Shown piece by piece: positions 45,129-54,468 of a DNA stretch of 64,000 nt. Made by a program: the position numbers and the translations under genes. This DNA is from CAYZGU01 sp964478165 (GTDB lineage Bacteria; Poribacteria; WGA-4E; JAJDTR01): NCBI GenBank assembly GCA_964478165.1, contig CAYZGU010000004.1, forward strand, positions 62,001-126,000, in the 5' to 3' direction. Below the pieces are notes generated by a model. It saw only the letters and a list, made by a program, of their open reading frames with translations, was not told where the DNA came from and made no database searches. Each line of letters begins with the position of its first letter. Position 1 is the first letter of the stretch.

Positions 45129-46283
45129 ATGATAAAATCGACAGATGCTAAATATCGAGTCGGCGTCATCGGCTGTGGAAGGGCAGGGACCACTCGCGCT
45201 CGGGCGTTTGACCTTCATCCGTTGTGCAAGGTGACTGCGATAAGTGACACTGATTCTGAGAACCTCCAGCTAGGTTGTGAACGTTTTAAGGTTCCTGGCT
45301 ATAGTACATATGAGGCGATGTTTAAGAATGAACAAATTGATATTGCCATGCCTGTGTTGCCTGTTGGACCAAATGCTGATGCTGTTGTTGCTTCAGCCGA
45401 GGCGGGTGTCAAGGCCATTTTCTGTGAGAAACCACTCACTGCTAGTTTGGTTGACGCGGATCGTATGGTCGAGGAGTGTCGTTCTCGTGGAATCTTCCTT
45501 GCTGCCGGCGTCGTTATCTCAAGCCACCGAGACTACCAAAGAGCTTACGAATTGATTGCAGACGGTGAAATCGGTGAGGTGCAGCGAATTAATCTTTATG
45601 GCAACAACAGGCAGGGCGGGTGTCATGGTTTGAACTTAGCCCGAAAGTTTGCGAATAAATCGGCCGTCGATTGGGTGGTGGGATGGGTAGATGGGGATGC
45701 GTCCAGCGACTATGAAGAACCGTACAATGAAGGCGACACAGGGTTCGGACAGATCGGTGGATACATTCGATTCTCAAATGGGATAGAGTGTTTCAGTAAT
45801 TACAAACAGGTCGGCTGGAAGGGAATCGAGGTGATAGGTTCCCTTGGCGTTCTCCATAACTGGAACAATACTGGTCTTGGGATACAACTCTGGAAGGTGT
45901 CCAACGCCGAAAATGAGCGAGGACCGGCTAATCTCGTGGAGGTTAAGGGGTTGTTCGAGAAACATACTGACAACGAAAGAGATTATGATGAAGAAGGTTG
46001 GATGGATCCGGGTCCCACGATGAAGGGGATTGTTCAGGCCATAGTTGATTCACTAGAGACGAGCGTCGAACTCAAAATAACTACGGGTAACGACTTGCGT
46101 CATGCGTTAGAAATCGCCATCGGACTGAGGGAATCGCATCGGTTGAATCACGCTGCGGTTAAGTTTCCGATTGAAGACCGCAGTCTTGTGATGTACCCGC
46201 AGAAATCACGTTGGCACTACAAGAAGGACCTTTTTGGCAGAGAGCAGTATATGGCGCAGATGCAGCAGTGGAAGAGACCCTGA
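45129..46283 (+). CDS. Gfo/Idh/MocA family oxidoreductase
   Basis: 384 residues. It has VGVIGCGRAGTTRA at residues 11-24 and FCEKPLTASL near residue 100, and is a paralogue of the tandem pair at 1-2046: GYIRFSNGIECF and the EDRSL tail are shared. AAAGGA lies eight bases upstream. The gene starts a run of closely spaced plus-strand genes and ends nine bases before the FG-GAP/TPR gene. Sugar-type dehydrogenase, substrate unknown. Confidence 0.9.
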   Translation: MIKSTDAKYRVGVIGCGRAGTTRARAFDLHPLCKVTAISDTDSENLQLGCERFKVPGYSTYEAMFKNEQIDIAMPVLPVGPNADAVVASAEAGVKAIFCEKPLTASLVDADRMVEECRSRGIFLAAGVVISSHRDYQRAYELIADGEIGEVQRINLYGNNRQGGCHGLNLARKFANKSAVDWVVGWVDGDASSDYEEPYNEGDTGFGQIGGYIRFSNGIECFSNYKQVGWKGIEVIGSLGVLHNWNNTGLGIQLWKVSNAENERGPANLVEVKGLFEKHTDNERDYDEEGWMDPGPTMKGIVQAIVDSLETSVELKITTGNDLRHALEIAIGLRESHRLNHAAVKFPIEDRSLVMYPQKSRWHYKKDLFGREQYMAQMQQWKRP

Positions 46284-46292
46284 AGGGAAGAT

Positions 46293-49200
46293 ATGTCAAA
46301 AAAGATTACGCCTACTACCCAACAATCTCAGTGCGCCGCGAAGAAGGGATTCCAGATTTTCGGGTTTTTGGCGGGTTGGTCGGGAATGAATAGGTGTTTC
46401 GTGCAGAGGGCACTTAGGATTCTTATCGCAATCCTGTTTTTCTCCTCAGAACACGCGGGTTCTGGCGCGATGACCTCTCAGTTAAACAAGACAGCCGGCC
46501 ATGAAAGGATGTTAACTCTTCTTGAGCAGATAGCTCGTCGCACTTCGGAAACGAACGTATACACGGGAGTCGGAATGGTGCGTCGATTGCGTGAGCAACT
46601 TGCTAATCTGCCTGCCAATACGCCCCCCCTAGTTTGGTGGCATTTTTACATGGAAATAGCCGAAGGAGAACTTCGTCTCGGAAATGAGGTGGAAGCAATC
46701 GCTCAGCTCAAAGAGGCGTATCAACTACTTCCCAAGCTAAGGGGACATCTTTCGCCATTGAAGGCGAATTCCACTCTGTTTCGGCTTGGTGTGGCGCATA
46801 TGAGGCAAGGTGAGACGCAGAACTGTTGCCTACACCATATTCCCGAAAGTTGTATTCTGCCGCTACAAACTAGCGCAATGCATACACAGGAGGATGGCTC
46901 ACGACGGGCAATTGCTTATTTCTCTGAAGTGCTGCGGAATACAACCGCACAGACGCCACTTCACCTTGAAGCTCAATGGCTGATCAACATTGCACATATG
47001 ACTATCGGCGGCTATCCGGCGGAGGTGCCCAAGCAGTACTTACTTCCTCCCGAAACTTTTCAATCTGAAGAAAGAATTCAGCGCTTCGAAAACATTGCCC
47101 CGAGCCTGGGACTTGCCACATTCGACATGTCGGGAGGTGCTATCGCTGACGACTTTGATAATGATGGTTACTTGGATCTCCTGGTTTCGACGTGGGATGT
47201 TTTGGGCCAGATTCGTTTTTTTAGGAATAACCAGGACGGCACTTTCGCGGAGCGAACGATCCAAGCTGGACTCATGGGTCTCTACGGCGGTCTAAACCTT
47301 TTACAGGCAGATTACGACAACGATGGAGATGTTGATATTCTCGTACTGCGTGGAGCATGGCTTGAACAGAACGGAAGGTATCCTAACTCGCTCCTGCGGA
47401 ACAATGGCAACAGTACGTTTACAGATGTAACTTTTGATGCGGGATTGGGACAAGTACACTATCCCAGTCAAACAGCGAGCTGGGGCGATTACGACAATGA
47501 TGGAGACCTCGATTTGTATGTCGGAAATGAAACGACCGACGCGTTGAAGGCACCTTGTCAACTTTTCAGAAACAATGCTGATGGTACTTTTACGGATCTC
47601 GCTGCGGATGCAGGTGTACAAAACTATGGTTTTACCAAAGCAGTGATTTGGGGTGATTACAATGGCGATCGTTGGCCAGATCTTTACGTGTCTAATTTCA
47701 AGGGGGCCAATCGGCTCTATCGCAATAATGGCAACGGAACGTTTACTGATGTGGCAGAAGAACTTAATGTTACTGGTCCCATACGTAGCTTTCCTGCCTG
47801 GTTCTGGGATTTTGATAACGATGGAATTCTAGATTTGTATGTGTCTGCCTATTCCGCTGGTATCTCCGATCTTGCGGCGCATGCCCTTGGGTTGTCCGTG
47901 CGACTTCCTGTGGGTGAGCAATCGCTGGGTTCTAGAGTTGGGACCAGAGAAATAGGACAGGAGGCCGCGCCAATTATTACAACGGCATTTTTTGGCGAAT
48001 CCAATCGGGAAGTGGAATCGACGCATCTGTACACTGGAGATGGGAGAGGTGGTTTCAAGGAAGTCGCACGAAAAAACAACCTCAGAAATCCCAGTGCACC
48101 AATGGGCTCAAATTTTGGAGACCTCGATAATGACGGATATCCCGATTTTTATCTCGGCACAGGGTATCCGGACTATAAAAATATCATGCCAAATGTCATG
48201 TATCTCAATAATTCTGGAAACGGTTTTTTTGACGTGACTTATTCTGGTGGATTTGGGCATCTGCAGAAGGGGCATAGCGTTGTCTTCGCAGATTTTGATA
48301 ATGATGGAGATCAGGATATTTTTGAACAGATGGGCGGCGCGTTTCCTGGTGATAGATACGGTAATGCGCTATTTGAGAATCCGGGCTTCGGCAATCACTG
48401 GATTGCGGTCGAACTGGTTGGTGTGGACTCCAACACATCGGCAATCGGTGCGCGCATTCGGATCGAGATTTCCGAAGGTGGAGTGCGACGCTCGATCTAC
48501 AAGCATGTCAACAGCGGAGGTAGCTTTGGTGCGAATCCACTTCGACAAACGATTGGGGTTGGAAAGGCAGAAAAAATTGAGACACTTGAGGTATTCTGGC
48601 CGACCACTGGTCTAACGCAGAGCTTTCATGACGTACTATCGGACGCCTTCATTCAAGTTGTTGAGGGCGAAGCACAATATGCAATACTTGACATTAAAAA
48701 GCTGAAATTGTCTGTTCGCGTTGGCACCCGTCTATCTCAGAGTGGAGCGCCACATCTCAGTCCCATTAAGGCCGCCTTCGTAAAGGAAAAAAATAGGGAA
48801 AATCAATTCGACCGAGACGCGCATCACGATTGGAAATCGGGTGAATCCGGTCCACTGGAGGACAGTCGGCTTGAAGTTGGAAAGAGAGAAGGAGGTGAAT
48901 TTTCACCTGAGTTTGCTGACGCCTATAATCGCGGACTTGATTTGCTCAAGCGTGAGAATTACATGGGTGCCGTAGAAGCCTTTAAAGAGTCAATCGACCT
49001 CGCACCTGAATACGAAAAAACACACTATATCCTTGGACGTATTTACCTGCTTAACCTTGCGAAAACCGATTTAGCGATCGCAGCGTTTCTAACGACGATC
49101 AAGCTAGTGCCGAACCATGCCCGTGCGCACCAGATGCTCGGCGTCGCCTATTCTAGACAGAGTGCGATTCAAAAAGGGGTGGGTCCGCTGCTCCGAGCTA

Positions 49201-49913
49201 TTGAACTGGGTGCGGAAGTGGTTGAAGACTATCCGTATCATCCATACTACGATCTTGGCATGATCTACGCCAAGCAGCATATGTTTGACGACGCAATCCG
49301 ATATCTCGAGCAGGCCATCGAGTTGCACCCTGACCAGATTCGTGCGCATTATAGCTTGGGCAACGCCTACATTAGGCGTGGAGATATTAAGAAGGGTGCT
49401 GAACATATAAGAAAGTATCAAACGCTCAAACCTTATCTTAACACCGTTTCACAGCTTGAAAACGCGCTGCGACGGATGCCGGCAAATTCGGAACGATGGC
49501 ATCAATTGGGCCGGCTCCATACGCGATATGGCCGTTTTGACAAAGCAATCAATCCTCTAAGAAGATCTATTGAACTTGATGCCGATAACTGGAAAGTTTA
49601 TAACCTCCTTGCCGTCTGTTATATGAGGCTCAATCAACTGCCTGACATGGAGCGTGTGTGCGAGGTTTCTGTGCGCATTGCCCCGAATGAAGTAAATACT
49701 CACAATGCCCTTGGCATGAGCTATTTTCTCCAGGGGAAGAATCGCAAGGCTTTGGAAGCGTTTAAGAGAGCGGTTCAACTTGACGTGGAGAACCCGGAGT
49801 CTGTCGAAAATCTTGGGAAGGTATATGAACGGCTGGGTGAGAAGAACAAAGCGGTTCAGGCCCTCAAGGCAGCCCAACAACTGAGAGCAAGACAAGGACA
49901 ACAACAGGAATAG
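46293..49913 (+). CDS. Secreted FG-GAP/VCBS repeat, UnbV (ASPIC) and TPR protein
   Basis: 1206 residues from ATG 46293, or about 1175 from the ATG at 46386, which gives a cleaner signal peptide (MNRCFVQRALRILIAILFFSS). After a TPR-like N-terminal part (about 60-260) come at least seven FG-GAP/VCBS repeats with Asp-x-Asp-x-Asp-Gly calcium loops (about 285-660), then an ASPIC/UnbV domain (about 705-795: GNHWIAVELVGV; GARIRIEIS), then a helical TPR tail (about 870-1200). Proteins with this layout bind surfaces or ligands outside the cytoplasm in sponge- and soil-associated bacteria; the TPR tail would assemble partners. Role unknown in detail. Confidence 0.85.
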   Translation: MSKKITPTTQQSQCAAKKGFQIFGFLAGWSGMNRCFVQRALRILIAILFFSSEHAGSGAMTSQLNKTAGHERMLTLLEQIARRTSETNVYTGVGMVRRLREQLANLPANTPPLVWWHFYMEIAEGELRLGNEVEAIAQLKEAYQLLPKLRGHLSPLKANSTLFRLGVAHMRQGETQNCCLHHIPESCILPLQTSAMHTQEDGSRRAIAYFSEVLRNTTAQTPLHLEAQWLINIAHMTIGGYPAEVPKQYLLPPETFQSEERIQRFENIAPSLGLATFDMSGGAIADDFDNDGYLDLLVSTWDVLGQIRFFRNNQDGTFAERTIQAGLMGLYGGLNLLQADYDNDGDVDILVLRGAWLEQNGRYPNSLLRNNGNSTFTDVTFDAGLGQVHYPSQTASWGDYDNDGDLDLYVGNETTDALKAPCQLFRNNADGTFTDLAADAGVQNYGFTKAVIWGDYNGDRWPDLYVSNFKGANRLYRNNGNGTFTDVAEELNVTGPIRSFPAWFWDFDNDGILDLYVSAYSAGISDLAAHALGLSVRLPVGEQSLGSRVGTREIGQEAAPIITTAFFGESNREVESTHLYTGDGRGGFKEVARKNNLRNPSAPMGSNFGDLDNDGYPDFYLGTGYPDYKNIMPNVMYLNNSGNGFFDVTYSGGFGHLQKGHSVVFADFDNDGDQDIFEQMGGAFPGDRYGNALFENPGFGNHWIAVELVGVDSNTSAIGARIRIEISEGGVRRSIYKHVNSGGSFGANPLRQTIGVGKAEKIETLEVFWPTTGLTQSFHDVLSDAFIQVVEGEAQYAILDIKKLKLSVRVGTRLSQSGAPHLSPIKAAFVKEKNRENQFDRDAHHDWKSGESGPLEDSRLEVGKREGGEFSPEFADAYNRGLDLLKRENYMGAVEAFKESIDLAPEYEKTHYILGRIYLLNLAKTDLAIAAFLTTIKLVPNHARAHQMLGVAYSRQSAIQKGVGPLLRAIELGAEVVEDYPYHPYYDLGMIYAKQHMFDDAIRYLEQAIELHPDQIRAHYSLGNAYIRRGDIKKGAEHIRKYQTLKPYLNTVSQLENALRRMPANSERWHQLGRLHTRYGRFDKAINPLRRSIELDADNWKVYNLLAVCYMRLNQLPDMERVCEVSVRIAPNEVNTHNALGMSYFLQGKNRKALEAFKRAVQLDVENPESVENLGKVYERLGEKNKAVQALKAAQQLRARQGQQQE

Positions 49914-50013
49914 GTTAAACCCTCATCGAATTGTTGTCATAAGGAATTACGGCATTGCCGCCCTGACATCTTAGCGTGTTTCGGGGGCAAGTATTAGCAA
50001 GAAAGGTGAACTA

Positions 50014-50832
50014 ATGATTAAGCTTGGAGTGATGGCGCGCGAAACCGCGCAAGGAAGCATCGAAAGCATCATCGATCTGGCGTATGAATTGAATTTGGAT
50101 GTTGTTGAATTGCATCTAGCGGGAATGTCCACGGAACCTGATTATCTCCGCAAGATCAAGATACAATGTCTCAAGCGTGGATTGCCCATTGGGTATCTGG
50201 GATCTGGCACTCTTGCCGGACCAGTAGAGAAATTGCCTGAACTGGTAGAACAGGCCAAAGTTAATGTAAATCTTGCCGCTTTCATGGGTGCGCAAATGGT
50301 TCGGGTGTTCGCAAGGCACAAATGGCCAGATACGGTTGCAGAACAAGAATCCCTCTGGGTTCCTATGATTGGTGCTTTCCAGGAGGTTTCGGATTATGCG
50401 GCAGAACAAGGCGTCATCTTAGGTCTACAGAACCATAACAACGGTAGCTTTGCGATGACCGCTCACCAGGTCTTGCGGATTCTCCGCGAAGTTGACCGCG
50501 AAAATTTTACGTTTGTCATGGACACTGGACAATGGTTGAAGGCGGTCGGTTCACATCCCCGCGGCCAATTCCATCCCGACGTAGATCTTTACCGGGATTA
50601 CCTCGAGCCTACGGTGCCTCACGCTACTTATGTACGCGCCAAAATCTACAAAATCGACAATGGTTATGAGGAATGGTTGGATTACCCGCGCATCCTGGAG
50701 ATTCTGAAATCGGCGAATTTCAACGGGAACATGTCAATCGTATTTGAGGGTGGGGACCGGAATCGATTCGACACTAACGAGTGTCTTAGACTCGCAGCTG
50801 CGCATCTGCGTGAGGTTCTGGGAGCGCACTAG
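50014..50832 (+). CDS. Sugar-phosphate isomerase/epimerase-like TIM-barrel protein
   Basis: 272 residues. Xylose isomerase-like TIM-barrel (AP_endonuc_2) pattern: strands with DVVELHLAG (about 30-38), LGLQNHNNG (about 136-144), VMDTGQWLK (about 169-177) and IVFEGGD near the C-terminus, where Glu, Asp and His usually bind a metal. It lies ten bases before a plus-strand frame that holds the next gene. It likely isomerises or epimerises a sugar or sugar acid; the exact substrate is unknown. Confidence 0.8.
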   Translation: MIKLGVMARETAQGSIESIIDLAYELNLDVVELHLAGMSTEPDYLRKIKIQCLKRGLPIGYLGSGTLAGPVEKLPELVEQAKVNVNLAAFMGAQMVRVFARHKWPDTVAEQESLWVPMIGAFQEVSDYAAEQGVILGLQNHNNGSFAMTAHQVLRILREVDRENFTFVMDTGQWLKAVGSHPRGQFHPDVDLYRDYLEPTVPHATYVRAKIYKIDNGYEEWLDYPRILEILKSANFNGNMSIVFEGGDRNRFDTNECLRLAAAHLREVLGAH

Positions 50833-50880
50833 TAGGTTTGGATGTTTCAAAAGATTCTGAGTTCACGAGAGGAGAAGGTT

Positions 50881-51705
50881 ATGATTATTGATACACACCT
50901 ACATGTCTGGAGTGATGATTTTTCGCGTTATCCGTTTTCCGATGGTAGGACGACGGACCAGTTAGGAACGGTGGAGTTGCTGAACCAAACAATGGATGAG
51001 GCGGGTGTGGATAAAGCGGTGATTGTTCAACCCATACACTATCTATATGACAATCGGTACGTGGCAGCGTGCGTTCGGAGATTTCCGGACAAGTTCGCAG
51101 CCGTTGGGTTGCTGGACCGAACGGCGCCCGACGTAGCAGATCAACTCGAGCGTTTGGTCAAGGAGGATGGGTTTTGCGGATTGCGTCTGCACCTGGCGAA
51201 ACCAGACGACCCTTCAGAATGGGCGGCGCCCGATCAAGATGCCACCTGGAAACGCGCCGAAAGCCTGGGTGCGTGCATGCAGGTGTATGGTCCTGCTAGC
51301 CATCTACCCGCGGTTGAACCAATTATCCGCCGTTTTCCAAAGGTAACGGTGGTACTTGACCATATTGGAGGTGCTCCAATAGACGAGAATCCACCCTATC
51401 CTTTGCTCAATAACGTGCTACGGCTGGCCGAGTGTCCGAATGTCTATGTGAAATTTACGCCGAAGGGTCACAAATCGAAATTGCCGTATCCTTTTGAAGA
51501 CACGTTTGCGACCTACCGTAGGATTTTTGACGTATTTGGTCCCGAACGCGTGATGTGGGGTACGGACTTTCCAGGTGTGCTGCGGAACATCGGATACTTG
51601 CCGGCGTTGGATCTGTTTCGAACACATTTAGACTTTCTAACACTTGAAGACAAGGAGTGGTTGTTCAGTAAGACTGCGTTGAAGGTGTGGCCGTTTGGTG
51701 GTTGA
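50881..51705 (+). CDS. Amidohydrolase, lactonase-like (COG3618 type)
   Basis: 274 residues. The start MIIDTHLHVWSDD followed by Tyr-Pro resembles L-rhamnono/L-fuconolactonases, and LDHIGGAPI (about 159-167) and MWGTDFPG (about 224-231) hold later ligands. The fifth-strand His expected in metal-dependent relatives reads Tyr in MQVYGP. Such enzymes open sugar-acid lactones, which fits a partner for the uronate-dehydrogenase-like protein. ATG 50881 follows AGGAGAAGG; an upstream frame at 50842 has no ribosome site. The gene overlaps the start of an EamA frame only if the upstream start of that gene is used. Confidence 0.8.
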   Translation: MIIDTHLHVWSDDFSRYPFSDGRTTDQLGTVELLNQTMDEAGVDKAVIVQPIHYLYDNRYVAACVRRFPDKFAAVGLLDRTAPDVADQLERLVKEDGFCGLRLHLAKPDDPSEWAAPDQDATWKRAESLGACMQVYGPASHLPAVEPIIRRFPKVTVVLDHIGGAPIDENPPYPLLNNVLRLAECPNVYVKFTPKGHKSKLPYPFEDTFATYRRIFDVFGPERVMWGTDFPGVLRNIGYLPALDLFRTHLDFLTLEDKEWLFSKTALKVWPFGG

Positions 51706-51757
51706 AGATAGCCTGTATATGTGTAAAACTACACCAGGCCTCTCGAGAGACGACCGG

Positions 51758-52648
51758 ATGCCCGTCAAAATTGTCCTACTAGTTCTGTTCTTGGCGTTTC
51801 TATGGGGTGGCGGTGCTCTTTCTGTCAAGATTGCATTGAGGGACTTTGCTCCGTTAGCGTTAGCCGGATTGCGTTTTTCCATTGCGCTGCTGCTAATTGT
51901 TTGCTGGGCGCGATTGTGCGGTATAGCAATCAGGCCGAGAACTCGTGATTTTCCATCACTTTTTTTGATGGGCATGCTGTTTGCCAGCCAGATTGTCTGC
52001 TTCAATTGGGGAACCAATCTAACCTATGCGGGTAGGTCTGCTGTGATGATAAATACTTATCCCCTTTTTGTGGGAGCAGTCGCTCACTTTCTGCTCCCAG
52101 AAGATCGGTTGACAGGTTGGAAGGCGTTGGGGTTAATCCTCTCATTCGGCGGGATCGTGATGGTGTTTTGGGACAATCTCGTTAGCCGGCATCAAGGACA
52201 TCTGATCGGAGATCTCCTTACATTATGTAGTGGTTTTCAACTTGGATTACTTAGTGTTCTCACGAAACGCCTACTTCGATCCATTGATGTCTACCAATTG
52301 TTAATCTCACAGATGACATTCGGAGTGGTAGCCTTTTTTGTCCTGAGCGCGATTTTTGAAGGGAGGGCGGGATACGGATTTTCCTATCCTGCGCTAATTG
52401 CGGTTTTGTATCAGGGTGCAGTCGTGGGGGCATTCTGCTTTGTTGTGTGGATGCTTGTTCTGAAGCGATATTCAGCAAGTCGAATGGCAGTGCTGTTTTT
52501 TTCAACGCCCCTGTGGGGGATTACGCTGAGTCACTTTTTCCTTGGAGAGCCGATAACTCCTGGACTTGGCATCGGGGCTGTAGCGGTCGCGTTTGGTATC
52601 TGCATCGTTAATCTTGCGCCACAGTCGGACGTTGGCATACGTAGATGA
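51758..52648 (+). CDS. EamA/DMT family membrane transporter
   Basis: 296 residues with about ten hydrophobic helices in two halves, starting MPVKIVLLVLFLAFLWGGG, which holds the typical first-helix Trp-Gly-Gly. Halves resemble each other (AGLRFSIALLLIV; FFSTPLWGITLSHFFLGEP). ATG 51758 gives this normal length; ATG 51719 and GTG 51695 would add an unconserved lead and overlap the preceding gene. DMT proteins export or import metabolites; the substrate is unknown. It overlaps the ATGA junction with the FG-GAP gene frame that opens at 52645. Confidence 0.85.
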   Translation: MPVKIVLLVLFLAFLWGGGALSVKIALRDFAPLALAGLRFSIALLLIVCWARLCGIAIRPRTRDFPSLFLMGMLFASQIVCFNWGTNLTYAGRSAVMINTYPLFVGAVAHFLLPEDRLTGWKALGLILSFGGIVMVFWDNLVSRHQGHLIGDLLTLCSGFQLGLLSVLTKRLLRSIDVYQLLISQMTFGVVAFFVLSAIFEGRAGYGFSYPALIAVLYQGAVVGAFCFVVWMLVLKRYSASRMAVLFFSTPLWGITLSHFFLGEPITPGLGIGAVAVAFGICIVNLAPQSDVGIRR

Positions 52649-52731
52649 GAACTATATACAGTGTGCTGGAGTCAAAGGGGATCACATTAAACCGAACCGG
52701 TTTCAACCGGCTTTACAACGTGGAAAGATTG

Positions 52732-54405
52732 ATGGAAAATATGGCGTTTCTTTTCAGATTTTTATCCTGGATTATCTTCGTCGCTTACGGCATCGCGGTG
52801 TCTGCTCCGGCAGAAGTAAACGTTCAATTTGTGGATGTCACTGGAACAGCCGGTATCCAGTTTAAGCACGTGAATGGTGCTAGCGACCGAAAATATTACG
52901 TTGAAACTATGGGATCTGGTGCGGCTTTTCTCGACTACAACAACGATGGAAACCTAGACCTGTATATTGTGAATAGTGCACCACTGCCGGGTTTTGTGGA
53001 GGATGTTTCTCCTACCAATCTTCTTTATCGCAATGATGGAAAAGGGAGATTTATAGATACCACTGTCGACGCTGGTGTGGGAGATACCGGTTATGGTATG
53101 GGTTGCGTTGCCGCGGACTATGATAACGATGGTGATGCGGATCTGTATGTTACCAATTTTGGCGTAAATCTGCTTTATCGCAATGACGGAGATGGAACTT
53201 TTTCGGACGTGACCGAGAATGCCGGTGTTGGAGGTGGTGAGAAATGGAGTACAAGTTGTGCTTTTGTGGACTATGATCGCGACGGTCATTTGGATCTTTA
53301 TGTTGTTAATTACCTCAGCTATGAACTTGCGAAAGACAAAGACTGGTTCGACTGGCGAGGTGAGAAGACATATGGTAACCCACAGGTGTACGAAGGTATC
53401 TCCGACATACTCTATAGAAACAATGGAGATGCCACATTTACCGATGTCACCCGGCGCGCCGGCGTGTATAATGATGGTGGAAAAGGATTGGGGGTTACCT
53501 GCGGTGACTACGATAACGATGGCTACATTGACATCTATGTGGCGAACGATACGACACCGAATTTCCTATACCGTAACGTTGGTTCTGGACGCTTTGTGGA
53601 CATCGGTCCTTTTGCCGGTGCAGCGTATAACGAACATGGTGTCGCGGAGGGAGGAATGGGTGTCGATTTTGGAGACTATAACAATGATGGTTCTCTGGAC
53701 ATCTTCGTTACTAATTATGCCTATGAAACAAACACCTTGTACCACAATACCTCAGACGGTGCGCTGAGTGACCTTACAGACACGGCGCATTTGGGGGATG
53801 TGAGTTTCTTGAAGGTGGCGTTCGGGACAAAGTTTTTTGACGCTGATAATGATGGGTTTTTAGATCTTTTTGTTGCCAACGGGCATCTTTACTCGACAAT
53901 CGATTCTGAGTCAGACACTCTTGAATACGCTCAAGCAGATCTTTTTTTCCTGAACACAGGTCAATCGTCCTTCGTTGACATCTCTACACAATCGGGCGAT
54001 TATTTTTCGGTGAAACGGGTCGGACGAGGTGCGGCTTTTGGTGACTATGATAATGATGGTGATACTGACATTTTTGTGGTCAATTTGAACCAAGCAGGGG
54101 TCTTGCTTCGCAACGAAGGTGGAAACAGAAACAATTGGCTGATGGTCAAGACCGTCGGCGTCAAGAGTAACCGAGATGGATGCGGAGCACGAATCAAAGT
54201 ATCGACTAGTTGGGGCGTTCAAATTCGGGAAGTACAAGCAGGTTCTAGTTATCTGTCAGGACACGATTTGCGCTCCCTATTCGGACTGGGAAGTGCCACG
54301 AAAGTTAAACAGGTAGAAATCAGTTGGCCAAGTGGTCTGAAACAGAGGATCACGGATGTTGAGGCGAATCAGATTCTTGTTGTGACCGAAGGTGTTGACG
54401 GATAG
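52732..54405 (+). CDS. Secreted FG-GAP/VCBS repeat protein with UnbV (ASPIC) domain
   Basis: 557 residues from ATG 52732, after GGAAAG; it then has a signal peptide (MENMAFLFRFLSWIIFVAYG and a cut near Ala-Pro-Ala). The open frame begins at 52645, overlapping the EamA stop, but its first 29 codons lack signal features. Repeats: FLDYNNDGNLDLYI, AADYDNDGDADLYV, CGDYDNDGYIDIYV, FGDYNNDGSLDIFV, FFDADNDGFLDLFV and FGDYDNDGDTDIFV, each with a calcium-binding Asp loop; the ASPIC/UnbV end has NRNNWLMVKTVGVKSN and GARIKVST. It is a CRTAC1-like extracellular propeller protein, probably for adhesion or ligand binding. Confidence 0.88.
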   Translation: MENMAFLFRFLSWIIFVAYGIAVSAPAEVNVQFVDVTGTAGIQFKHVNGASDRKYYVETMGSGAAFLDYNNDGNLDLYIVNSAPLPGFVEDVSPTNLLYRNDGKGRFIDTTVDAGVGDTGYGMGCVAADYDNDGDADLYVTNFGVNLLYRNDGDGTFSDVTENAGVGGGEKWSTSCAFVDYDRDGHLDLYVVNYLSYELAKDKDWFDWRGEKTYGNPQVYEGISDILYRNNGDATFTDVTRRAGVYNDGGKGLGVTCGDYDNDGYIDIYVANDTTPNFLYRNVGSGRFVDIGPFAGAAYNEHGVAEGGMGVDFGDYNNDGSLDIFVTNYAYETNTLYHNTSDGALSDLTDTAHLGDVSFLKVAFGTKFFDADNDGFLDLFVANGHLYSTIDSESDTLEYAQADLFFLNTGQSSFVDISTQSGDYFSVKRVGRGAAFGDYDNDGDTDIFVVNLNQAGVLLRNEGGNRNNWLMVKTVGVKSNRDGCGARIKVSTSWGVQIREVQAGSSYLSGHDLRSLFGLGSATKVKQVEISWPSGLKQRITDVEANQILVVTEGVDG

Positions 54406-54468
54406 CTGCATTAGGCCTCAAGATGATGGGTTTGACAAACAGAATTTGGAATACTGATGGAGGTTGCC

